Positions 55,320 to 64,000 of a stretch of DNA of 64,000 nt are shown one piece after another. The translations under genes and the position numbers were made by a program. Source of the stretch: Triatoma infestans (taxonomy: Eukaryota; Arthropoda; Insecta; Hemiptera; Reduviidae); contig JAAEAF010014523.1 in NCBI GenBank assembly GCA_011037195.1, positions 62,001 to 126,000 of the forward strand, written 5' to 3'. The notes under the pieces were generated by a model. It saw only the letters and a list, made by a program, of their open reading frames with translations, did not search any database and was not told the origin of the DNA. How positions within the stretch are numbered: the stretch's first letter is position 1; the number at the start of each line of letters is the position of its first letter.

Positions 55320-55492
55320 TCAACGCCAACAGTAGGCTCGGGAAGAGAGGCGCCTAATTTGGCATACCTATCCACCTTCTCATTCCCAAAAATTCCCATG
55401 TGACCTGGCACCCAGACTAGAAGCACATCCTTCAGAGAAGAAAGCTCTTCCAGTTTTTTAGAACATTCTAACACCAACCTGGAAGTGAAGAC
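55320..55492 (-). mobile_element. RNase H LINE-A fragment
   Basis: Minus-strand open frame: VLECSKKLEELSSLKDVLL, VWVPGHMGIFGNEKVDRYAK, LGASLPEP. It holds the His and final Asp of RNase H, lacks the zinc finger and 3' UTR, and starts a few residues downstream of the truncation point of the other copies. Truncated at both ends. Confidence 0.8.
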
Positions 55493-55718
55493 ACAATCTG
55501 AAACTTGCTACTTCATTTAAATTCTATCCTATTCCTTCCTATTCTATTCTTGGATGCGTCATAAGGTTTTTTAATCGAAAGCGGTAGATAAGATGATTGG
55601 AACAATTTTTTTTTTAGTATAAAAATTAATCATACAACTTTAATTTAAATAAAAATGAGGTATGTTTATGCCGGCAATGGCCAGAGGAGTTTTTAAACAA
55701 AAAAAAGTATTATTTTAT
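55493..55718. other. No gene recognised
   Basis: Short AT-rich gap; contains TTCCTATTCTATTC-like low complexity. Confidence 0.4.
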
Positions 55719-55892
55719 GTTGCTCTAAGTTTCGGATACAGATGGTGCCCTTCTTCAGGAACTCTTAACGATAGGAGAGAGAGCAGTGTACGTTGAGAAC
55801 GTTGAGATACAATCACAACTTACACTTCTCTCCTACCCTAATGATTTCCTGAAGAAGGGCATCAACGGTACCCCAAAGCCTAGAGCAACAAA
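55719..55892. mobile_element. Penelope-like inverted pair, hammerhead-like motifs
   Basis: Minus motif (55762-55722): TTCCTGAAGA, extra A, GGGCACC..TATCC, GAAAC, TTAGAGCAAC. Plus motif (55845-55888): TTCCTGAAGA, extra A, GGGCATC..GGTACCC, CAAAG, CCTAGAGCAAC. The inner inverted repeat is GATAGGAGAGAGAGCAGTG / CACTTCTCTCCTACC, the outer one GTTGCTCTA / TAGAGCAAC. CUGAAGA is intact in both; the GAAAC half and GUC are lost in the plus copy. Confidence 0.65.
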
Positions 55893-55969
55893 GAATTCTT
55901 CTTTCTTTAAAAATTCCTCTGCAAGTCGTATAAAAATCTCAGTATAATTTTAAAGCCTGACGACTTGAA
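55893..55969. other. No feature
   Basis: Short gap with nothing recognised. Confidence 0.4.
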
Positions 55970-56240
55970 AACAGTATAGTAACATTTTTCTGGGAAAATT
56001 CATTTAATAGGTTTAATTTTTGAGAAAATTCCAAAAGACTCAAAAACCTATTCTGCCAAGTTGCACTTTCGATTAACCGATTGTCTTTAAATTTGGAATC
56101 TTAAGCAATGCTTCTAGTCTACATATATTACTGTTATGCTAGTTTAGAAGTTTCCCCAGAACCAACAAAATATAAATATTTCTAGGATTTCCAAGTACGA
56201 TAAAATTTTTAAGAAACTGCATCCATTTTTAATTGGATTG
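55970..56240 (+). mobile_element. H element, old internal fragment
   Basis: TTTCTGGGAAAATTCATTT, TTTTTGAGAAAATTCC, GCACTTTCGATTAACCG and TCTTTAAATTTGGAATCTT resemble the order of H interior blocks. Strongly diverged. Confidence 0.35.
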
Positions 56241-56892
56241 AAAAAATTCTCTAGCACTAATGATTTCATTCATCCTTCATTTTACATCTTTTAATATAAA
56301 ACTAAAAGAAACGAACTCATTTTTTTGTTGTAACAAATACCTTGCACAATTGTTGAAAATAAGTTAAAACAGATATAAGAAGTGAAAGAGCGTAGCAGCA
56401 TTTACTTGTTGGAAGGTATCTACTACACAGCTTGTGCCACTTACTTACAGTTTCTCCAGTTACTTTACTCTTCCATACTTCCGGTTCTTCCAGCAAAAAA
56501 AAAAAACTGTATTTGTAGTGATGTTAAAAGGGAAAAAAGATCTCTTAAGTGTTAAATTTTCTGAACTTTATTTAAGTCACGTATACTTTTCTAACGTTTA
56601 TAGGTCAAAAGTGTGAAAATAGTAGAAGGAAAGCTTCTCGGAAATTGTTAAATTTGCTACAGTATAGGGGGGAAATTCCCCGATTTCCGGTAGTGTATCT
56701 GGAAATTGTAGTATGTAACTTGAAACTAGAAAACTCTTTTATATTTTCCTTCATTTTCTTTTTTCTTTTTTTTTTTGTTCCTTCAAACTCAAAATAACAA
56801 AAGTTTTCTTTTCAATATTTTCTAAAGTTTAAATATTTTGATACTTTTATCAAAAATTCTAATATTATTATTAAAGTATTCGGTTTTCACAG
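56241..56892. other. No gene recognised
   Basis: AT-rich; A-run at 56497-56506 and T-run at 56767-56777. Confidence 0.5.
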
Positions 56893-56960
56893 GAGAGAAA
56901 TTTCGTGTGAACATTCACAAGACTTCTCTCTTCTTTTTTTTATTACTGGCATTGGTGTTA
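56893..56960 (+). mobile_element. H element, left end only
   Basis: AATTTCGTGTGAACATTCAC and GACTTCTCTCTTC match the H left end. The remainder is not recognisable. Confidence 0.45.
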
Positions 56961-57218
56961 ATCTTACAGCCAGTACCGCTAAATATTTGTTTATAATGTT
57001 TTAATTAATAATTACTTAAATAATATATTAACTCACACATACAAACATTCATACTCGAATATATTATAACCGTCACAATTTTATATCTATCTTTATTCGA
57101 AAGCCATACAATAAATCATTCACATTGCTGTTTTTACTATTTAGGATGTACATATAACTAAACGGGTAAGGTTATCTCATTATATAGAAGATACAAAAAT
57201 TCTTTTCTTTCTTTCTTA

Positions 57219-57531
57219 TGTAATGGTACCGCAAGGATAATGCAACCACAGCAGAGAGAAGAGAAGCCCTCTCTGGTTAACAGAGACTACTCTCTGACTT
57301 AGGCAGGCTAGAGTGGGAGAACCTGTGTATATAAGCCAGTGGGAATCTATCTAAAGGATCTATCAGATACAACCATACAACTGTACATCGCATCGTGTCA
57401 TATCTTTACTCACACCATTCATTCTATCATTTTCATTATAAAGTCCAGTGCAGTTGCTGTAAACTTAGCTACATTATATTAGTGTCTTCATATCTCGTTC
57501 ATTTAATCAAACCTAATTTCTCTCCTCAATA
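57219..57531 (+). mobile_element. Solo LTR, family with 20.7 kb copy
   Basis: TGTAATGGTACCGC to TCTCCTCAATA, with a possible 4-bp duplication CTTA on both sides. TATATAAGCC box, GTCCAGTGCAGT block and a TCATATCTCGTTCATTTAATC 3' part match 20736-21025 closely. The left part carries 17 extra bases (TACCGCAAGGATAATGC). No coding region beside it. Confidence 0.65.
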
Positions 57532-57794
57532 CTTATATTTAGTGTACTCCATAATTGTGTGCTCCAAATCTTCACCAGACCTTCACTGCATTTGTCACAC
57601 AACGCATGATTAGAATGTTATCGGTATATATACTACTTAATTATCTCTTGTTTGCATATTTCAGATCCCCAAACCATCGTTTGTTTAAGAAAATTATCGG
57701 AATTTAATAAAAAGCCCCTATCTCAAATTATTATACAGAATAATCTGTCTATAGCTCTTTGTCTGATTACACTATTAGCGTCTTCGTTAGTAAG
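57532..57794. other. No gene recognised
   Basis: AT-rich, nothing recognised. Confidence 0.4.
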
Positions 57795-57912
57795 TTTGTA
57801 GTATGTTAGCTGTCAATCTATTGTCGCTTCCTTAGCCAAATTATCCACCCTCTCGTTGCCATGAATTCCTATATGACTTCCTAATCCAAACAAAATTCAC
57901 AATGTTAACTTT
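57795..57912 (-). pseudogene. RNase H fragment of another LINE
   Basis: Minus strand, 57885-57830: SHIGIHGNERVDNLAKEAT, the C-terminal RNase H motif with the final Asp. It differs from LINE-A (GHMGIFGNEEVDRFAK) and LINE-B. It has no neighbours of the same element. Confidence 0.65.
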
Positions 57913-58989
57913 AGCCACTATTTTATGATATAATATGTCATACATTTATGACTTTTCTCTTACACATTTTAATATCCTGTAACTCTTGAGGCTTGATCAA
58001 TACGCTGCTGCATGGCTGATGATTGTAGATAATAATTAAACGGGCTCCCAGAAGCTGCACGGCAGGAAACCGGAAATAGCAACCACGTGATTTCACAATA
58101 ACCTCTACAGTTCGGGAGAAAACCGGAGCCTCTTACTCGACAAAAGAATCAGTTTTTATTAACACCACCGAGGAAAACCAGAAGTAACAAACTTGGGTTT
58201 TCACAATTAAGGGCAACCCAACTGGCGACATACACAAAACGAGTGTTAATTGGCGACTTACTTGTCCGAGTAATTGGCGACTAACTTCTCCGAGTCTTAG
58301 ATAGAGATTGAGAGAGGAGAAAACGCATAGGTTACTTAGAGCAAAGCCTAATAAATTATCAAGATAGTACATTACCCTCCCAGAAATAAAATTATTGTAT
58401 GCCGTTGGCGGCAAATTTGAACCATGAAAGGTTCATGGTTTTTCCAATAAATTTCAAAATTTGAAGTTAACAGGAAATTTGTATGCTTTAAGTGTATTTT
58501 ATTGGGTTTTGAAATCAGCGATATTACCAGGGAAGAGAAGAGGATACTAAATACATTTTTTTGTTTTTGCAGTATAAAAATAAAAATAGGTTTAATGGGA
58601 AAACTCAACTACCTCACATAAAGGAAATTCTAGAGATTACAGTAATGAATTCAAAAGAGATGTAAGCTTATGCCTGATATATGCTGCTACAGCATCCCAC
58701 TCTTTAAGGTCAGTACTATGAAACCTGTTGCCACCTAACAAATGCCTTACACCTTAAGTTTTCTAAACCATATTTAATCCGTAATAATATCAGGCAATGC
58801 GAATAGTAACTCTCTCGCTCCGTCTCTGTTTCTGGAAAATGTATGTGTGAACAAAATAACTGACATACGAAAAGACGCAAGAATAAATATTTCTTTTATT
58901 AATTACTATCATCGAATTCCACATGATCAAGTAAATTTTGATATTAAAATCCATGAACCAGAAGTGTAACATTATTGAATGTATTTTAT
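57913..58989. other. No gene recognised
   Basis: 58020-58330 is slightly GC-richer, with a repeated CGACTTACTTGTCCGAG / CGACTAACTTCTCCGAG pair at 58253 and 58279. Unassigned. Confidence 0.45.
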
Positions 58990-59420
58990 GTTCACTTACT
59001 CCTAGAAAGAGAAAGTATTGCGATCTTTGAAATTCACATTCACCGGAAATTTAGTACTCACCGGAAATACAGGCTTTAAGGTCTGTGTGAGTGTATGTGT
59101 TTGTGAATATCATACTTCCAATACAAAATTTTGAACACAAGAAACTCAAACTTGTAGGATTCATAACTAAACATCATAGGATTCATTTTAAAAATGAAAA
59201 GTCGCAGGAAGCAATAAAATATGATATTTCGTCTAGAGACGAGATATCTCCGCATCAAACCTGAAGATTTCGAGCAAAATGCATCAACCGGGGACTGCTA
59301 CTTTACCGTGTACATTTTTTTTCTCTAACGATTTTCTTTAAACTTCGTATACTATGTACATACATAAATACGTATCACTTTTTAATTGAAACATTATTTT
59401 ATTTTGGATTTCAAGATTTC
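58990..59420 (-). mobile_element. H element (minus), diverged
   Basis: Right end on the minus strand at about 58993 (TTCACTTACTCCTAGAAAG), followed by two CACCGGAAAT blocks, TTTAAGGTCTGTGTGAG, and a microsatellite-like TGTGAGTGTATGTGTTTGTG. The interior reaches ACGATTTTCTTTAAACTTCG. The left end is not seen. Confidence 0.55.
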
Positions 59421-61627
59421 TATAACTTGGAAAACTGCAGGGAAAATATGTTTTCTAGTTACTTGACTTTCTTTGTACCATAAAATCATTCTGGCAAAAA
59501 TGACATTATATTAGGTACAAATTAATCCTTCTTATTTTCTAATTATAAAAAAATTCTGGCGCTAACACCCTTTCAAACGACGAACGCTAACGACTTACAT
59601 GACCTGCAATTAATATAAAACTATAAAATAGCAAATTTTAGTTAATTTGGGAACAATTTACGTCGCCTTAATTTAAATATACTGACGGCAGAATATATGG
59701 CATCCGAATAAATGACAAAGTATTAGAAATTCTTCAAAAAAAATTTCATCGATATATTCTTTCAACCAAAATCGACTGTAATTCGTTCAGTTGCCGAAGT
59801 TCAAGAGATTTAATCGACCTATATAAGTGAGAATATTAGAAAACTAATAAATCTACCTATATAATATAGAAACTGCAGTTATTCATTCGTATTCATCAAG
59901 CATACTCGATTGCAGCAGGCAGTCAAACATAGAACATAGAGTCATTCATTAATTATTTAGAAAGTACAAGTACTCGCCAAACATTTGTTACCCTCATACT
60001 AACATAACTGAGTCTTATTTAACAAAATACATCCTATGAAATATAAATGTAGACAATGTTAAGATACGTGCCCTAACTTAGTTAGAAACACAGTGGAGGT
60101 TGTTTAGAATGGAGAAACAGGGGCTGATGGAATGGAGAATATCAAGGAGGGGTAACCTTTCTGATGATTTTCTTTCATTCATTTATTATTCAAAAGATAG
60201 AACCTCTTTTTTTCCAATTTCTGATTCTTGGTTTTTACAAATAAGGGTAAAAGATAGAAACGCTGAAGGGCATAGAAGGAAATACAAGGTTGTTAAGGCT
60301 GAATTAGTTTATAGTGCTTTTGTGTGTGAAAAAAAAAGCCAAGGGAGCTAGTAACTTATATATATATATATTAAAGATACCGGTAAGGGAGTCTTGGCAT
60401 TACTCACAGCTCTGAATAATTTAGTTTATGTGCACATTTTTAATGACCACTACTAACTGGAAAGCAAAAATAGAGAGCGACTGAGAGTAAACGAGAGAGA
60501 AAGAAAATTTCAAATGAAAAAAAGAGAGAATTATGGGTAGTAAAAGTGAGCGCGCGAGAAGCGAGAAACAGGCACCCCTGTGGTGAAGCTAAATAGACGC
60601 CCATTCACCGTTAATTGATTCGTCCTCGCAAACGATTCATCAGCAATAGGAGAGAGAGCCTCAGAGAAAGAGAAAAAAAGTGTATAACCTTAGTGCTATA
60701 TAATTCTTTTCTGATCGTTTATTATTAATTGAAAAAATTTAAATTATTTTCACAAAGACAAGCTTTATAGAAAAACCGCCTTTATAAAATAGAAATACAT
60801 AAATATAGACCAGGTGTTATAACTTTTAAAAAATACATTCAATTATTTATCTTAAAATAATAAACAATAAATAATTAAAAATGATTTTTTCCTATTTTTG
60901 AGATTATTAAATATTTTCGATTATCTTACTGTGCACTGTAAATCAGAGCTAGTTGCCAATCCCTCCCGCAAGGAAATCTCAAAATACATTCTTGCCCCCT
61001 CCACGAAAAAAAGGTTTGGAATGTTGCTGTTAGCGGAAGTAGTTTTTGCAAAAACAGCATGTTGGTTGTATATGGACTGTTCAAATTGAAGCCCATACAC
61101 CAGTACATTTATTGGACGTGAGAGAGGAAGTAATACGTAGTTGACGTGCGCTTGGGAGGCTCATGGTAGCGCCACGACGCGGCTGCTAATGGAATTATTT
61201 CAGAGTCTAGTTTTTGTGTGACAAATTTGATGTTTTTTGGTTCCATTAAAGATCAATAACTTTTCTACAATACTGATTAAATTGTGAATGAAATCAACAA
61301 TTTGCGAATAACGACTAATTTTTTTTAATCAGGTTAAGATTTCCCTCATAATCATCAGTATGGCACAACATTTTTCCCTAACTTTTTCATACGTAATCTT
61401 TTCAGTTCTAACTGAGACCATATCTCATTCATAAAATACCTTACTGTCTTAATGACATATTTAGTATTATCCCAGTTTAACCAATAAAGTCAATAAATAG
61501 CCCATGCCAATTAAAATTAGATTACCGTCGAATCATTAAAACATTAAAATTCCCTTCAGTTCGTTATACATTCCTTCAAATAAAATTGTTTACTATAATC
61601 ATCGATTAAAATTTAATAAAAGTACTA
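59421..61627. other. No gene recognised; purine-rich and GC-richer patches
   Basis: 60100-60351 is an open frame of 83 codons without a motif. 60465-60690 is purine-rich (GAGAGA/AAAGAG runs) around a GC-richer core. 61140-61195 is a short GC-rich, CpG-containing patch. None shows a coding signature. A regulatory or exonic origin cannot be excluded. Confidence 0.4.
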
Positions 61628-62612
61628 TAACAAAAAAAAATCTGGTGTGAAACACTCACACAACTTTCTCTTACTCCAGTTCTCAAAATTATAATTGACA
61701 AATTTTATAACTGTGAACCAAATTTAATGAAATTCGTCGAAAACTGAACAACTGTTCAGTAAAAGCGCACTTCCGGTTTATTAATTTCTTTGAAACTCGT
61801 AATTTTGGCCATCTATTTATTTCTAATTAATTTTTATTGGGTGACAGCATTATATAATCAACTATGATAGCAGAAAAACATAACCCCATCCCTCCCCTAA
61901 AAGTGCTCTTAAATGAATTTTCCCAGAGAAATATTTTAAATAAATGTTGTAGATCTTTGTATGTTTAGTTTATACAAATAGTTTCAAGAAAATCGTTGGA
62001 GCCATTTTTGAGAAAATCGTGAAAAAGTGAATAAATGATTTAGTAAAGTGGTAAAGAAAACGCACTTCTGATCATCCGATCTTTTTCAAACTCGGAATTA
62101 AAACAACATATTTAATTCTAATTAACATTATTTAGATGATAGAATTGTCTAATAAACTGAAATAGCACCTTAGTTGAAAACCTAACCCCACCTTTCACGC
62201 CCATAAATGCCATTAAATGAATTTTCCCCGGAGAAATGTTTTAAATAAAAGTTGTAGCTCTTTGTATGCGTAGTTGATGTACCAAGTTTGAAGAAAATCG
62301 TGGGAGCCATTTTGAGAAAATCGTAAAAACGTAAAAAAAAACAACTAGTAAAGTGGTACTTCCGGTTTAGGAATTTTGACAGTTGACCCACTGTCGGATC
62401 CCATGGGAATAACTAAACGGAATATCAAGTTTGAACTTTCTACGATTTTTCGTTTTTGAGCTATGCTGTTCACATACACACACACACACAAACCATTTGC
62501 TAAAAACCACTTTTTTGGACTCAGGGGATCTCAAAACGGATATTTCCGGTAAACTCGATATCGAAAATTTGACAAGATTACAACACTTTCAGTAAGAGGA
62601 AGTAAAAAAGAG
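61628..62612 (+). mobile_element. H element, full length with internal duplication
   Basis: Left end AATCTGGTGTGAAACACTC plus ACTTTCTCTTACTCC at about 61640-61678. Right end CACTTTCAGTAAGAGGAAGT at about 62584-62604. The interior unit (AATTTTCCCAGAGAAATATTT, GTTGGAGCCATTTTTGAG, AGTAAAGTGG) occurs twice, about 61770-62050 and 62065-62355, so this copy is longer than its relatives. A (CA)n lies at 62474-62487. No ORF of significance. Confidence 0.85.
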
Positions 62613-64000
62613 GAGTGAGTAATTATTTTAAAAACTAAATTAAATGCTATTTGCTTTTGTTATAGATTGTCCACGCCAGCCGGTCCAATCAGAAATACGT
62701 ATCTATCTAGTGCAATAACTTTCTCGCATCAACATTGGATCATAATTTAAATGTATAAAACAAGAGCATGAAAATTAATGAAATTTTTCAGTTGTTTATT
62801 ACATTTTATGTATAGAATATTAAATGATAATTTCAATGATAAAAGAACTGAAATTAAAAGTTATAAATTGATCTTGAAGTTAAAAGTTATTTTCTCGAAC
62901 ACGGTTTATTTATTATAAATTTTTCAACGAAATCTCAGATTTAAATTTATCGATATGAAAAATAATTTAATTTATTTCTTAAAATAAATTTTAATAGAGC
63001 TAATTTTCAAAGTTATTTATTATTCCAAAGCTGAGATGTTTACGTTAAATTTCAATTATTAGCGAACAATTTAAAGTTAGTAGAATTACAAATATTTACA
63101 GTTCGATTCCTTGAATACAGTAAAACTTTTTATTAACATAAACGTACGATTATAATTTATGTACAAATATATATATATATATATATAAAAAGAAGAAAAT
63201 ATAAGAAATTTTCTCAATTTAAAGTTGAACTTATTCAATTACAAAAATCCAAGAGTTTATTGAAACATGGAGAAAAACGTACTTTTTGTTTTGTACCCTA
63301 GCATTTCTTTTGTGATGCACACGAACATTACGAGGTGAAAAGGGGAGAAGCCAGCGATAATACACCTATATGCCGAGCTAATTCGATCACGTGCATTTTA
63401 AATACCATGGAAGTTTGGCGGGATTAGAATGGGATTTAGAACGGGATTACAGGGATTGATGAAATTTTTTATAACGGCTTTTTTGGCGAAAGGAATTTCA
63501 AAATCTCTACAAACGGGAGTGGGGATGAACGTAAACGAGAAGGATATTAGATTAAAGGGGATGGAGATTGGAGCGTTTTGTTTACGTCCGTTAGATTCAA
63601 TACGTACGTTCAGATTGGTTTTAATATGGAGATATATGTATCTTCAGTCTTTTGTTTTCTAGCTATAGATCTTTGTCAAGTTGTCTTCTTAGTTTTGTGT
63701 GAGGTTTCTATAAATAATAATATTCTTATGTACAATAAGTGGGGCTGCTCAGATTTACTGGGTTGAATCAAAGAACTTAGCTTACTAATCAGTCATTATT
63801 GATAAAAGATCAGATATACCCAAGACGATATTGAACAAACTGAATAATAGTTGTCTGGAGAGAAAGAGAAAGTGATGCAGTGGAAAGTGAATTTGCTTTG
63901 AGATATGATTTTGCTTTTCTACTTTTTTTTTTAACCACATTTCTAGCGAAAAATGGTGGGCTACAGATTTCTATGAGCTATTACTAGTTCACATGAGAAG
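62613..64000. other. No gene recognised
   Basis: AT-rich; (TA)n at about 63168-63187. 63300-63760 has longer plus-strand open frames (63429-63662, 63578-63766) of low complexity-free sequence but no recognisable domain. Confidence 0.45.

Noticed and set aside
63429..63766. Host exon candidate
   Set aside because: Open frames overlap in two phases, no splice-site pattern or domain is evident, and I cannot support it.
1..64000. CRISPR array, bacterial operon, riboswitch or phage features
   Set aside because: No direct-repeat/spacer arrays or prokaryotic gene organisation; the content is animal transposons.

Overview
This is AT-rich animal nuclear DNA, most likely from an insect. The evidence is the transposon content: jockey-like and RNase H-bearing LINE remains, tRNA-derived SINEs with insect-style tails, a Tc1-like fragment, a hAT element, and Penelope-type repeats. 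I cannot name the species. No bacterial features are present. I found no intact host gene and no convincing host exon. Almost everything recognisable is a dead or non-autonomous mobile element, often one inside another.

Five groups dominate. (1) A high-copy non-autonomous element, here called H, has a left end starting TCTGGTGTGAAACACTC and a right end with a CTCTTAC/GTAAGAG hairpin. At least fifteen copies or fragments occur, and the best ones are at 2252-3003, 23408-24912 and 61628-62612. Its architecture suggests a Helitron/Helentron derivative, which is inference. (2) LINE remains. RNase H LINE-A has an (AAT)n tail and RNase H LINE-B has a (TAATC)n tail; several copies are 5'-truncated with perfect target-site duplications. 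There are also three jockey-like reverse transcriptase corpses (16.6, 27.0 and 34.4 kb) and one or two RTE-like C-termini (42.9 and 44.6 kb). (3) Two tRNA-derived SINE families. (4) Solo and tandem LTRs at 20.7, 50.9-51.5 and 57.2 kb. (5) Penelope-like repeats carrying hammerhead-ribozyme-like motifs.

Region by region: 0-15 kb holds H copies, a SINE and RNase H LINE pieces. 15-22 kb holds a foldback element, a jockey corpse, and LINE-A with an LTR inside it. 23-25 kb is a textbook H element split by LINE-A. 26-35 kb has hammerhead motifs, two jockey corpses and another LINE-A containing a SINE. 39-48 kb has most of the hammerhead pairs, plus RTE-like and SINE pieces. 48-52 kb has LINE-B, a complete SINE2, and an H element holding two LTRs. 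52.9-55.9 kb is a multi-level nest: LINE-A contains a hAT element, which contains an inverted Penelope-like pair. 56-64 kb is mostly unrecognised AT-rich DNA with two more H copies.

The most interesting signal is a set of about fifteen short motifs with the layout CUGANGA, hairpin, GAAAC, G-U-H. They recur at eight places, mostly as divergent (head-to-head) inverted pairs. The copies at 53796-53833 and 53937-53974 keep an intact hammerhead core and a closed helix I. This fits the known association of minimal hammerhead ribozymes with Penelope-like retroelements. Activity, and the single extra A/U seen before helix II in the copies I could align, remain to be tested.
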